Shown: positions 34,246 to 43,050 of the stretch, piece after piece
Position numbering within the stretch: position 1 is the first letter of the stretch
Layout: each line of letters starts with the position of its first letter
Assembly (NCBI RefSeq): GCF_001012815.1
Contig: NZ_JYJP01000001.1
Coordinates: 87,453 to 151,452, forward strand
Direction: 5' to 3'
Length of the DNA: 64,000 bases
Source of the DNA: Vibrio mexicanus
GTDB taxonomy: Bacteria; Pseudomonadota; Gammaproteobacteria; Enterobacterales; Vibrionaceae
The notes under the pieces: generated by a model
Databases searched by the model: none
What the model was told of the DNA's origin: nothing
What the model saw: the letters and a program-made list of their open reading frames with translations, nothing else
Program-made: the position numbers and the translations under genes

Positions 34246-34839
34246 TTACTTTACTTTCCAGCTCTCCATGAAACGTTCTACGCCGTTCCAAAAAAACTGT
34301 TCGCTCTTCTCGTGACCTTTGATCGAATAAAACGTGTGGGCACTTAAATAGAGCCCATAAAGTTCAAAGGTCGCCTGCTCGGCATCAATATCATGGCGAA
34401 ACTCACCAGAATCTATGCCCTTTTGAATCTGAATAGACAGATACTGAACCCATGTCGCGACTGTCTCCTTGAGTGCAATTTGAATATCAGTCTGTTCTAA
34501 CCCTTGCTCACGCCAGGCATCTAAGAACATACAACTGCCTTGGAAGGAATGGTTCCAACCTAACCAATTGTTGAGCAAAGTCCGCAGCTTTTGTTCAACG
34601 GAAATACCTTCAAGCACTCGGGCTGGTGTGATAACACGTTCTCTAAATACTTCATTGGCATGATTGAGTACAGCCAACTGCAAATTGTCCTTTGAGTTAA
34701 AATGAGCAAATAAGCCACTTTTGGACATACCGCAAAGCTTCGCCAAACCGCCAATTGTTAAGCTTTCTAGTCCATTCTCACTGGCCAGCTGAAACGCCGT
34801 CGTCAGTATGTACTCTCGCGTCACTTTGCCTTTACTCAT
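34246..34839 (-). CDS. TetR-family transcriptional repressor
   Basis: The 197-residue protein has the TetR helix-turn-helix at residues 10-55 (ESLTIGGLAKLCGMSKSGLF then AHFNSKDNLQLAVLNH). The C-terminal domain is the divergent ligand-binding part and resembles the TetR_C group seen next to hydrolases. GAGGTG lies before the ATG. Likely targets are its own gene, the downstream hydrolase, or the divergent AEC carrier. Confidence 0.88.
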   Translation of the reverse strand: MSKGKVTREYILTTAFQLASENGLESLTIGGLAKLCGMSKSGLFAHFNSKDNLQLAVLNHANEVFRERVITPARVLEGISVEQKLRTLLNNWLGWNHSFQGSCMFLDAWREQGLEQTDIQIALKETVATWVQYLSIQIQKGIDSGEFRHDIDAEQATFELYGLYLSAHTFYSIKGHEKSEQFFWNGVERFMESWKVK

Positions 34840-35096
34840 TTACACCTCTTATAAATCTTACTTTCTATTTTTAGCACGAACGTACTTTTTTGCAAATAAT
34901 ATATAGAACCAATTTTGAGACTACGTTAAATCGGTTAATTCTGGTCGATAAACAAAACACCGGTGTCCATCCACATAGTTATTGATTGTATTAATCATTT
35001 CCAGGCAATGCATCCATGATAAATACGTATCGGCATGGTAAAGTTTTCGGCACAATAGTCTGTTGATGACTTTCACTACTACTTTACGAGCGCACT

Positions 35097-36053
35097 ATGT
35101 CCGGACTTATCGACCAATTGCTGTTTTCGGCATCCATCACAGGTCCAATATGCCTAATGTTGTTTTTAGGCGTTTTTCTAAGACGAATAGAACTTATCAA
35201 TGAAAACTTCATTGATGTCGCCTCTAAAGTGGTTTTTCAGGTCACTCTGCCTGCGATGTTGTTTTTAAGCATTGTCACCTCTGAACACGATTTCGCCTCA
35301 AGTAGCTCACTCGTCATCTATGGTATTGCTTCAAGCGTACTCTTTTTCATCTTTACCGTCATCACCACCAAACTGTGCTTCAAAAATGCTCAGGATACTG
35401 GCGTCATCATTCAAGGTGGCTTTCGCGCGAATACCGCCATCATTGCCCTTGCTTATGTTGCCAACGCTTATGGTGAGCCTGGTGTTGCTTTGGCCGCCAT
35501 CTATGTCGCCGCTACAACAGTGCTCTACAACATCTTCGCGGTCATTGCTTTGACACCTAAGGGGGAAGACACGGGTATCAAAGCCGTTGGCGTCATCACC
35601 AAAACACTGACCAAGAACCCACTGATTATTGCTATTGGACTTGGCGTTGTTTGCTACTTACTCTCATTGCCTATCCCCGATATTGTGCTCGATGCAGGCC
35701 AGTACTTCGCCAATATGACACTGCCACTGGCACTTTTGTGTACTGGGGGCTCACTTAATATTCGTGCCTTAAAACAAGACAAAGCTCCCGCGTGGTTTGC
35801 AACGTCCTATAAATTAGTATTGGCACCAGTACTGATTACATTGGGTGCCATCTTCTTTGGCTTTAGAGGGTTAGATCTTGGCCTGCTATTTTTGATGAAT
35901 GCGGCACCAACTGCAGCGGCGAGCTATGTGATGGCTAGGGCTATGGGTGGAAACTCGGAACTTGCTGCGAATATCATCGCATTAACCACCGTACTCTCCC
36001 TCATCACTTGTACCCTCGGTATATTCGTTCTCTCTTCGCTAAATTTGATATAG
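35097..36053 (+). CDS. AEC family transporter (auxin efflux carrier-like)
   Basis: The 318-residue protein has ten membrane segments in two halves, with the family-typical ANTAIIALAYVANAYGEPG in the first half and MTLPLALLCTGGSL and APTAAASYVMARAMGG in the second. AEC permeases move small carboxylates such as malate or malonate, or aromatic acids. It is divergent from the TetR-type gene across 257 bases. Confidence 0.88.
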   Translation: MSGLIDQLLFSASITGPICLMLFLGVFLRRIELINENFIDVASKVVFQVTLPAMLFLSIVTSEHDFASSSSLVIYGIASSVLFFIFTVITTKLCFKNAQDTGVIIQGGFRANTAIIALAYVANAYGEPGVALAAIYVAATTVLYNIFAVIALTPKGEDTGIKAVGVITKTLTKNPLIIAIGLGVVCYLLSLPIPDIVLDAGQYFANMTLPLALLCTGGSLNIRALKQDKAPAWFATSYKLVLAPVLITLGAIFFGFRGLDLGLLFLMNAAPTAAASYVMARAMGGNSELAANIIALTTVLSLITCTLGIFVLSSLNLI

Positions 36054-36076
36054 CTTTCACTCGCTATTATGGTTTT

Positions 36077-36112
36077 GTGCGCCAACCCGCAAGATGCAAA
36101 TGTGGCGCATAA
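36077..36112 (+). terminator. Hairpin after the AEC gene
   Basis: TGCGCCA and TGGCGCA can pair around a long loop, followed by TAAAA. It is a weak terminator candidate. Confidence 0.35.
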
Positions 36113-36195
36113 AAGCCTCAATGAACAACTGTATCCCCGCGTTTAATACTGATACTTTTAGCGGGTTATCATCGACAGTTTGTTAATTTATCGTT

Positions 36196-37221
36196 ATGAA
36201 ATTTAAAGAAAAAATCACAAGCATCGAACTTGGAAGAGTCGTCGCTATTTTTGCTATTTTGGCGATGCACTGCCAAATGTTCTTGAGCTATCTTTTAGTG
36301 GATGGTGAACCGTGGTTCGGCTACGTATTTAACCAAGCTACTCGATTCGCGGTACCGCTATTTTTCCTCATCTCGGGCTACTTGATCCAACCCAAACTCA
36401 GCCAAAGCCCTATCGATACGCTAGCAAGCTATTGCAAGCCACTGATCAAGATATGGGTTGTGTGGAGTGTTATCAGCCTTCTAATGCCTTTCAACTTAGG
36501 TACAGTTGCTGAGCATGGCTACTTAGCGGAGAGACAAGGCTACTGGGGTTACCTAATGCAAGCGCCTTTAAACAGCTTCCTTGAAGGCGGGTTGGTTCAC
36601 CTGTGGTTTATTCCAGCTTTAATCATTGCTGTGGCGATTCTGGCGCTGTTCGTTCGCTACAATCAACAAAGCTTAATCCTTCCCGTTGCTGTTGGCCTTT
36701 TCATCTATGGCACTTTAGCGGGCAGCTACCAACCGATTTCTGGACTCGAAGCGCCGTTCTTTACTCGTAATGGTCCATTCTTCAGCACACTATTAGTGGC
36801 ATTAGGCTTTGAAGCAAGAGCAAGGCAATGGAGCCTAACTTCCTCCAAAGCACTAATACTTTTAATACTCGGAATGACGATCCATTTTGGTGAAGCGTAT
36901 TACCTAACAGCTTACAACCAGCCATTCAATGCCAATGACTTCTTATTCGGTACACCACTTTGGGGCTTAGGCATCTTCCTATTACTGCTCGCTAACCCAA
37001 CTTGGGGCAACAATAATACAGTGAAGTCCCTGTCGGGCTATGTACTGGCGATCTTCGTCAGCCACTTACCAATCATCATTATCATGAACAATGTGGCGGG
37101 TATCCTTGAACTAGTAGGTCCAATGCGAGATCTCTGCGTCTTTGTTGGCACCGTTGTACTAACACTTGCGTTGGTTGTGGGCGTCAAACGAACACCACTC
37201 AATCGCATACTGTTTAGATAA
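36196..37221 (+). CDS. Acyltransferase 3 family membrane protein
   Basis: The 341-residue protein has ten membrane segments. The N-terminal ELGRVVAIFAILAMHCQMFL contains the catalytic-type His of the family, and FLISGYLIQPKLS and GGLVHLWFIPALIIAV are conserved family stretches. These enzymes move acetyl or other acyl groups onto surface sugars across the inner membrane; the WecH-like size suggests O-acetylation of a polysaccharide or lipid-linked sugar. No polysaccharide genes are nearby to name the acceptor. Confidence 0.87.
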   Translation: MKFKEKITSIELGRVVAIFAILAMHCQMFLSYLLVDGEPWFGYVFNQATRFAVPLFFLISGYLIQPKLSQSPIDTLASYCKPLIKIWVVWSVISLLMPFNLGTVAEHGYLAERQGYWGYLMQAPLNSFLEGGLVHLWFIPALIIAVAILALFVRYNQQSLILPVAVGLFIYGTLAGSYQPISGLEAPFFTRNGPFFSTLLVALGFEARARQWSLTSSKALILLILGMTIHFGEAYYLTAYNQPFNANDFLFGTPLWGLGIFLLLLANPTWGNNNTVKSLSGYVLAIFVSHLPIIIIMNNVAGILELVGPMRDLCVFVGTVVLTLALVVGVKRTPLNRILFR

Positions 37222-37245
37222 ACTTGTAGACCCACTTCTCTTGCT

Positions 37246-37283
37246 AGAAAGCCAGTTAGATTTCTCTAACTGGCTTTCTCGTT
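37246..37283 (+). terminator. Strong terminator after the acyltransferase gene
   Basis: AGAAAGCCAGTTAGA and TCTAACTGGCTTTCT form a perfect 15-bp stem with a 4-base loop. Confidence 0.85.
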
Positions 37284-37318
37284 CTTGGTTCAGTTGAACA
37301 GTGCAGGCAAACACAAGC

Positions 37319-37852
37319 TCAATTACGACGCGCTAAATCTCTTGCCAGCAATAGGGCTAGACCAAACACTTGTAGAAACAAAGCCACGCTCTTATACCAA
37401 GCAATGCGGTCCTCTAAAGCCGTCACTTTCTCGCTAATGGCTAGGTTATCTAGGAAGTAGTCGTCAATCTTGTTGCGATGAGCTCTTTGAGCTTGGTCAA
37501 TCAACATCATCAGTTCAGGCAAATGCTCGCTTTTAAAGTCGGGCACGTCCCCCAATACCCAAACCGACATTTGACCTTTCAGCGCATTGGAGAGGTTCTT
37601 ATCCATCGCCTTATCTGGATTTTGAGCGGTCTGAATATGCAGCAGCAAGGCCTCACGTTTTCGCTCCAACGTTTCCACGCTGCTCCACGCTAATTGAATA
37701 GAGTGTTGGTTTTCCTCTTTCTGCTCTAAGTAACGCGTTACGTCGCCGCCCAATCTTTCGAGTACCACACTCGACATCAATATCGCCAACACATTCAGAA
37801 TCAAACCGACCAGCACAAGCAGCCACGGCGGGGTAGTTTCAACGACACTCAC
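37319..37852 (-). CDS. Membrane protein with coiled-coil region, unknown function
   Basis: The 177-residue protein has a membrane helix near each end (PPWLLVLVGLILNVLAILMS and YKSVALFLQVFGLALLLARD) and a charged, probably helical middle. GTG 37852 is the start, with GAGGAG upstream. I do not recognise a family. The hairpin-like topology with a cytoplasmic or periplasmic coiled coil is seen in small envelope accessory proteins. Confidence 0.7.
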   Translation of the reverse strand: MSVVETTPPWLLVLVGLILNVLAILMSSVVLERLGGDVTRYLEQKEENQHSIQLAWSSVETLERKREALLLHIQTAQNPDKAMDKNLSNALKGQMSVWVLGDVPDFKSEHLPELMMLIDQAQRAHRNKIDDYFLDNLAISEKVTALEDRIAWYKSVALFLQVFGLALLLARDLARRN

Positions 37853-38207
37853 AACTCCTCAAAATTCGTTTGGGGGCAGCGCATGTAAACAACAACTTTG
37901 CCCATCTATTGAGTGTAGGAAAGATTCATGAAGGCTTCAGTAATTGGGCATAAAGTGCCAACTCTGTGACGTCCGTGCAATTATAAAACATTCGTTACTT
38001 GCCTAAACGTTAGTTATCTACCAAAACTTGGCGAGCAAATTACTGAAACTCCCCACGATTTTGTAAAACATTGTGACTTTGATTAATTGTTGGCGTGCGA
38101 GTGCAAGCAATTTCACTATACCCATGTGCATTGAATCAAAGTACTATTGATAATAGCTATATTAAACAAACTCTTACATTCAATATTGATATATCAAAGG
38201 AATGACC
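37853..38207. other. 355-base intergenic region with a 12-bp palindrome
   Basis: No gene is visible. TTGATATATCAA at 38187-38198 is a perfect palindrome just before the ribosome binding site of the NlpC/P60-like gene and could be an operator, though such AT-rich palindromes also occur by chance. Confidence 0.4.
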
Positions 38208-39194
38208 ATGCCAGATAAGCCAAGGTGGGCAAAAACGGCTCAAGAACGAATCGATGACACTCTCGAATACATCAAAGCCAAATTAGAACTTGTGGATTAC
38301 AACGAAGTTAATTCCAAAATTAACACGATGAACGATAACCAAAAGAAAGCGCTCTCTAGTGCGATTTCGATTGGTTCTTCGGGCACATCGTCAAATGATA
38401 GAGAAACGAATCGAGAACATCGTCGTGCGAAGCGTGCACTTTTGATGGTCACCAAGCTGTTTCTTAAGAATGACGTTTATCTTGGGCAAGAGATGACAAG
38501 GGTGAAAGCTCTGTCAGAAACATCAAGCACCCACTTACTTAAAGAACTGAAAAGCTGGTTTATCGACCCAAGTGCGACACATGAAACTGTCGCAGATAAA
38601 GCGGTTGAAACCATTGAACAGATGCCTAAATGGCAGAACATCAATATTGATCCAACCAAAGCGGTTCGTGGGCAAATAGACACGCAAATGGAGTTTAACT
38701 GCTATAACGCGGTGGTCTTCTGGGCCTTTCAGGGTGGCGCTATCTCCCGCCGTTTTCTGTGGAACAAACTGCACGGCAAAGACGGTAATGCGTTTTTCCC
38801 TATCTTCGAGAAATGTGGTTGGAATACCCCGATTCACTACGATATCACTACCAAGCCATTCAAAGAGTTCACTCACGAGTACAAGAATCGTGACAACTGG
38901 GATATTCCAAAAGGTCAGGCGGTTTACTATGTCACACCGTATAAGAAATTTGGCCACGTGGCACTTTCTCTAGGTGGAGGCAAAATTATTAGTCAGAATG
39001 CCGTTATTCCAGCAAAACAGAGTGCCATAAAGACAGAAGATAGAGATGCAGTGAGGAAAATGAACCTCGCAGAAACTCACATGCTGGGCATTAAAAACTT
39101 CTGGGACATGCATTATCACCCTGAAAATGGCTACCACAAGCTACAGTACACAACAAAAGCTTTCTGGCTTGCTTATGAGCGTGCCGAACGATAA
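38208..39194 (+). CDS. Orphan NlpC/P60-like (papain-fold) cysteine hydrolase candidate
   Basis: I do not recognise a named family over the full 328 residues, but the C-terminal half fits an NlpC/P60-type layout. A Cys sits at a helix start (Cys165 in EFNCYNAVVFWAFQGG), then a segment like the usual pGDlv strand (PKGQAVYYVTPY), then His250 in FGHVALSLGGGKIISQN, which mirrors the family HVGIYLGGGxMIHA strand pair. The N-terminal 155 residues are charged and helical. There is no signal peptide. AAGGA lies six bases before ATG 38208; the ATG at 38202 is too close to it. Such folds serve as peptidoglycan amidases, including secreted antibacterial effectors, or as acyl or protein-modifying enzymes. 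No immunity gene or secretion gene is adjacent. Confidence 0.6.
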   Translation: MPDKPRWAKTAQERIDDTLEYIKAKLELVDYNEVNSKINTMNDNQKKALSSAISIGSSGTSSNDRETNREHRRAKRALLMVTKLFLKNDVYLGQEMTRVKALSETSSTHLLKELKSWFIDPSATHETVADKAVETIEQMPKWQNINIDPTKAVRGQIDTQMEFNCYNAVVFWAFQGGAISRRFLWNKLHGKDGNAFFPIFEKCGWNTPIHYDITTKPFKEFTHEYKNRDNWDIPKGQAVYYVTPYKKFGHVALSLGGGKIISQNAVIPAKQSAIKTEDRDAVRKMNLAETHMLGIKNFWDMHYHPENGYHKLQYTTKAFWLAYERAER

Positions 39195-39223
39195 ACATCG
39201 ACTACCCAATGCTTAAGTCGACA

Positions 39224-39253
39224 AACGCCAGTGTAAAACGCTGGCGTTTTTTT
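39224..39253 (+). terminator. Terminator of the NlpC/P60-like gene
   Basis: AACGCCAG and CTGGCGTT form an 8-bp stem followed by a run of seven T. Confidence 0.85.
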
Positions 39254-39306
39254 ATGACTATTCCAAGCTTTGATTCATTGTTTATTTCAACTTGAGATAA
39301 GTGTGT

Positions 39307-39316
39307 GAAGCGCTTC
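39307..39316. promoter_or_regulatory. Possible LacI-type operator
   Basis: GAAGCGCTTC is a perfect CG-centred palindrome 113 bp before the APH-like gene, the form used by LacI/GalR-type repressors. Length is short, so this is tentative. Confidence 0.25.
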
Positions 39317-39428
39317 CCTGAACGCACATAAGCTAGCCTCTATACTTTTGGCAGCTTTTAACTCACTTCCATCATTGTGCCGCACCTGTTCCCCAGGGAC
39401 ATGACCGGCAATCAGAAAAAGGAACGCA

Positions 39429-40214
39429 ATGGAAAATCTTACTGGCGGACGCGAGGACGCGATTTATCGTCAAGGCGATGCGGTACACCGGCCCGCTCAG
39501 CCATGGACAATCACCATTCACACACTGCTTAAGTCCTTGTATCAACAAGGGTTCACACAGTGCCCTACTCCAATAGCCCTGTCAGACACTCAAGAAACGC
39601 TGACTTACGTAGACGGTGCAACTTATAACTACCCGCTTGAAGGGCCAATAGCGAGTCATGAAGCACTTGTCTCTGCGGCCAAACTGCTTCGCCGCCTGCA
39701 CGATGCGTCAGTTCCTCTACTTGAAGAGAGCTGGCTGCAAGAGCGCTCATACAAAGACAATACTTGGATGCTACCGATTCGAGAGCCCGTTGAAGTCATT
39801 TCTCATGGGGATTTTACGCCCTATAACGTGGCTCTGGACGGGAATACCACCGTTGGCGTATTCGACTTCGACACCGCACATCCAGCTCCACGAGTTTGGG
39901 AATTGGCATACAGCATCTATTGCTGGGCACCTTTTAAAACCGACGAGTACGATAAACTTGGCGAACTGCCCGACCAAATAGCACGTGCTAAAGCCTTTTG
40001 TGATGCATACGGCGCTAGGGACTCAGATAAGCAAGCCTTGGTAGACAACATGATCATGCGCCTAGAAAATTTGGTCGCGTACATGAAGCAGCAAGCGCAA
40101 GAAGGTAACAAGCAATTTGCCGCCAATATCGCTGATGGGCATCATTTGGCTTATGAAAAAGACATTGCTTATCTGGTCGCACATCGTAATGAAATCACTT
40201 CGAAGTTGTTTTGA
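39429..40214 (+). CDS. Aminoglycoside phosphotransferase-like (APH) family kinase
   Basis: The 261-residue protein has the APH kinase motifs: the catalytic Brenner loop ISHGDFTPYNVALDG and the metal-binding GVFDFDTAHPAPRVWELAYS. AAGGAA is present before the ATG. The family phosphorylates small alcohols such as aminoglycosides, choline, homoserine or macrolides. Nothing here shows true antibiotic resistance; a metabolic role is equally likely. Confidence 0.85.
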   Translation: MENLTGGREDAIYRQGDAVHRPAQPWTITIHTLLKSLYQQGFTQCPTPIALSDTQETLTYVDGATYNYPLEGPIASHEALVSAAKLLRRLHDASVPLLEESWLQERSYKDNTWMLPIREPVEVISHGDFTPYNVALDGNTTVGVFDFDTAHPAPRVWELAYSIYCWAPFKTDEYDKLGELPDQIARAKAFCDAYGARDSDKQALVDNMIMRLENLVAYMKQQAQEGNKQFAANIADGHHLAYEKDIAYLVAHRNEITSKLF

Positions 40215-40269
40215 AGTAAACCGCCGCGTCACTGACTGGGCTGTTTAGTTAAGGGTATATTAAAGGAAG

Positions 40270-40515
40270 TTAGCCAAAGCGCTTGTAGTCAAAGTGCGGG
40301 TTGTCCATCAGCACTTCCAGTTCGACGAGTTCATCAAGCACGACCAATCGCTCCACTTCTTCAACCATGACCTTGATGCACTCTTGTTTGTCATCATTAC
40401 GAGCAGTATCCAATGCTTGGCCTTCGACCTTAGCCCCAGACTTTAAATGCAATCGAATTGGGTAGCGATACATACACACTATTTCGATGTAGTCGTAATC
40501 ACTGCAACTGATCAT
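40270..40515 (-). CDS. rof: Rho-binding antiterminator Rof
   Basis: The 81-residue protein reads MISCSDYDYIEIVCMYRYPI and then RLHLKSGAKVEGQALDTARN, the Sm-like core of Rof (YaeO). Rof binds Rho next to its primary RNA-binding site and blocks Rho-dependent termination. ATG 40515 has GGGAG upstream; the longer frame adds 18 unrelated residues. Confidence 0.88.
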   Translation of the reverse strand: MISCSDYDYIEIVCMYRYPIRLHLKSGAKVEGQALDTARNDDKQECIKVMVEEVERLVVLDELVELEVLMDNPHFDYKRFG

Positions 40516-40587
40516 TTTTGTCTCCCGTTCATGTAGTCGGATAGCAAAACGCATTGAATCTAAGTTCAATGCCGTTATTAATTTATC

Positions 40588-41036
40588 CTATACCCTATTG
40601 AGACTTAACACCCCAATAATTGGGTCTTTATCGCTTTCCATTATCTTTGGATTAACACCATAGTGGCGGGTAGTAAATGTATAATCTTGACCTTTGGTGT
40701 CGATATTATTCAACGCATTTTCGCCACAGTTGAACGACACGGTGATAGTACCATCTGCATTCTTATCCCAAGTGTGCGAGTTAACGTTTTTCACGCCGTC
40801 CATCAGGTACTTATCGCATCATAAGCCGTGATTGAAGTAAAGAATCGGTTTTCTGGGTCTTCGAACGTTGTGGTGTAACACACTTTTGCACTCATCTTCG
40901 GGCTGTTTGAATATTTGTTACCGACAAACGCTTCAGGGCTTGCGCCGCCCCAACCCGCTGCATTTTCCAAGTTCCATTGATGCAAGTCGGTCACTTTGTC
41001 GCTAGTACGTGGGAAGGTATAGGTAAAGTTGGTCAT
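40588..41036 (-). pseudogene. Truncated DUF1214-type protein related to the DUF1254 protein at 61.3 kb, one frameshift
   Basis: The roughly 149-residue product matches the C-terminal third of the 344-residue protein at 61325-62359. Both carry a GWGGA motif, then CYTTTFEDPEN versus CHQTTFEDPEN, then VSFNCGENALNNI versus VSFGCGENAINNI, then a TRHYG/VRHYT ending. The break is near 40815; adding one G (minus strand) gives AYDADKYLMDGVK. There is a usable site (AAGAGG) before ATG 41036, so the fragment may still be expressed. The N-terminal DUF1254 half is missing and a HlyD-like remnant begins just upstream. Confidence 0.7.
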
Positions 41037-41052
41037 GCTGTTGACCTCTTAA

Positions 41053-41244
41053 AACGCGGGAACTCATGGCCGAACGGTTGTCATAGAATTTGAAGAACCT
41101 CAGGGCTATAACATCCCGATTGGTGCCACGGGGTCAGCTTGGATATCGGCAGACAAACCACACCCAGCGTTAGGCTTTATGGACATCATTGGTGCTGCCA
41201 CCGTAAGACTGAAAGCACATAAAGCTTATCTAAGCGCACTCTAA
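41053..41244 (+). pseudogene. C-terminal remnant of an HlyD-family membrane fusion protein
   Basis: The plus strand is open for 63 codons without a start and ends at TAA 41242-41244. It encodes GRTVVIEFEEPQGYNIPIGA, then GSAWISADKP and AATVRLKAHKAYLSAL. This resembles the last beta-strand and helix of HlyD/EmrA-type membrane fusion subunits. The front of the gene is gone, and the fragment abuts the truncated DUF1214 gene on the other strand. Confidence 0.5.
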
Positions 41245-41278
41245 CCCTTTAAAATAAATAAGTTAGATACAACCCTAT

Positions 41279-41307
41279 AATTGGCCACCTAAAACGGTGG
41301 CCAATTT
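41279..41307. terminator. Hairpin after the HlyD-like remnant
   Basis: AATTGGCCACC and GGTGGCCAATT form an 11-bp stem with a 6-base loop. It probably ended the lost HlyD-containing operon. Confidence 0.6.
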
Positions 41308-41377
41308 GCACTTCATCTCTGTCCTTGTTGTATCCATTCCTTCTGTTGAATAGGGGCTTCGATACGCGCCAAAAATA

Positions 41378-41396
41378 TGTTCGAAATTGTCGAACA
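41378..41396. promoter_or_regulatory. Inverted repeat upstream of azoR
   Basis: TGTTCGA-AATTG-TCGAACA has perfect 7-bp arms and lies about 109 bp before azoR. It is a candidate operator for a dimeric repressor or activator. Confidence 0.4.
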
Positions 41397-41504
41397 AGAT
41401 CAACGAATCTACCCCGTATTCTCATTGATTAAATGATCCTATTATTGCTTTCAAGATATCAAGCAGGCCAGTGACCTCGCCAGTTTGAATTAAGGAATAA
41501 GATT

Positions 41505-42082
41505 ATGTCTAAACTACTTGTACTAAAATCGAGCATTCTTGGTGAGCACTCTCAATCAAATCAACTGATCGAGCTGCCATTGAAGGTAAATCAGATGTGG
41601 TCGTTCGCGACCTAGCCGCTAACCCACTGCCTGTACTTGATGTAGCTGCGATGACCGCCATCAACGGCGGTGATGACTTAGCTGACGAACTTAAAGAAGT
41701 GCAAGCGCTATCAAATACATTGGTTCAAGAGCTTAAAGATGCAGACACTGTGCTGATCGGCGCACCAATGTACAACTTCATGGTACCGACTCAGCTTAAA
41801 AATTGGTTCGATTTACAAGCGCGTGCAGGCGTGACGTTTGCCTACACTGAAAATGGTCCTCAAGGTCTAATCGAAGACAAAAAAGTGGTTGTAGTCACAA
41901 CACGCGGCGGTATCCACAAAGGCGCGCCAACCGACCACGTAACAGGTTACCTAAAAACCATGCTAGGTTTCTTCGGCATCACAAGTGTTGAGTTCGTTTA
42001 TGCTGAAGCACTGAACATGGGCGATGAACCAGCTGCGGCCAGCCGTGAGCAAGCACGCCAAGAGCTTACCGACAAACTATAA
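41505..42082 (+). CDS. azoR: FMN-dependent NADH-azoreductase, one frameshift
   Basis: The N-terminus ([19 protein letters not shown]) and the FMN-binding motifs [17 protein letters not shown] and VVTTRGG identify an AzoR-type flavodoxin-fold reductase. It uses NADH to reduce quinones and azo compounds in the cytoplasm. TAAGGA precedes ATG 41505. The first frame runs into a stop at 41614; one missing base near 41570-41580 restores [20 protein letters not shown] and gives about 192 residues, close to the usual 195-200. Confidence 0.88.
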
Positions 42083-42135
42083 CCCGTTCGCGATTGAGAT
42101 TGGCTCATTTCTGTCGCGAGAAAGTTTTAGATATA

Positions 42136-42169
42136 AAGCCTAGGTGCTCTGCTGCCCCTAGGCTTTTTT
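42136..42169 (+). terminator. Terminator of azoR
   Basis: AAGCCTAGG and CCTAGGCTT form a 9-bp stem followed by TTTTT. Confidence 0.85.
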
Positions 42170-42252
42170 GCGCGTTTTAAAAAACGCTTTGCAGCCACTT
42201 CATACTTAATTGCTCTAGTTGGATTATATTCACTGACAAAAAATGCTATAAA

Positions 42253-42266
42253 TTAACCAACGTTAA
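42253..42266. promoter_or_regulatory. Inverted repeat at the GntR start, likely autoregulatory
   Basis: TTAAC-CAAC-GTTAA lies 10 bases before ATG 42277 and would overlap the ribosome binding region. GntR-type repressors often bind such sites at their own gene. Confidence 0.35.
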
Positions 42267-42276
42267 TAATGTTTGA

Positions 42277-42999
42277 ATGCACATGAAAAAGTACGAAGAA
42301 TTGGTTCAAGATATCATTAGTAAAATCTGCCAAAATGTCATTGACGTAAAGTTACCATCAGAGCGTGAACTAGCAGAAAAGTATGATATTTCTCGTTTTT
42401 CTGTCCGCAAAGCACTGTCCAAACTTGAAGCAATTGGTATTGTTAAATCCAAAGTAGGATCAGGCTACTTCGTCAACACTTCTATTATCGGCTCTCCTCT
42501 CATTTATAATTCAGTCACGGAGAACAAATTCGGTGAAATTGCTTATAAGAAAATAAAACTAAATAAGCGCCTACCCTCCACCCATGAAATGCAAATGTTT
42601 TCTATTGAAGAAGATGAATATCTTTGGAATATTAGACGCCTGCGATTAATTCAAGGTAAGGTGACTCAAATTGAAGAAACAAAATTACCTGTGAGTCTAT
42701 TTCCTAAAATCACTGATGATATTATTGAAAGTTCACTGCAAAAGCATGTTTTATCTTTAGGCTTAGAGATTGATAGTTATTTAACCACTTATCAAGCTAT
42801 TAACGTTTCAAAAGAAGATTCTATTTTACTTGGTTGTAAACGTAATAGTTCAGCTATGAATATAACCAACCGAGGATTCTTAAAAACTGGGGAAGTGTTT
42901 GTGGTGAGCGATATTATTGATATTAATTATCAGTGCACTTATCACACTAAGTTTAATCCAGAAAGCCTTAATTATCGAGATCAAAACGACCGCGAGTAG
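42277..42999 (+). CDS. GntR-family (HutC/UTRA) transcriptional regulator
   Basis: The 240-residue protein has an N-terminal GntR winged helix (KLPSERELAEKYDISRFSVR then KALSKLEAIGIVKSKVGSGY) and a C-terminal UTRA effector domain with WNIRRLRLIQGKVTQIEET. UTRA regulators of this group sense sugar phosphates or sugar acids. It stands convergent to the ManD-family gene and next to a PTS, KDG kinase and KDPG aldolase, so it probably represses that cluster. The codon use is more AT-rich than in its neighbours. ATG 42283 is an alternative start. Confidence 0.88.
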   Translation: MHMKKYEELVQDIISKICQNVIDVKLPSERELAEKYDISRFSVRKALSKLEAIGIVKSKVGSGYFVNTSIIGSPLIYNSVTENKFGEIAYKKIKLNKRLPSTHEMQMFSIEEDEYLWNIRRLRLIQGKVTQIEETKLPVSLFPKITDDIIESSLQKHVLSLGLEIDSYLTTYQAINVSKEDSILLGCKRNSSAMNITNRGFLKTGEVFVVSDIIDINYQCTYHTKFNPESLNYRDQNDRE

Positions 43000-43050
43000 C
43001 GGTCGTTTATTAGGTCTAAATTTAAAGCCATAGCGAGAATAAACAAGGCT

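Noticed and set aside
38187..38198. FNR box ahead of the NlpC/P60-like gene
   Set aside because: TTGAT-AT-ATCAA has a two-base spacer where FNR needs four.
39429..40214. Antibiotic-resistance aminoglycoside kinase
   Set aside because: Only the general APH motifs are present; nothing points to a resistance cassette or mobile setting.
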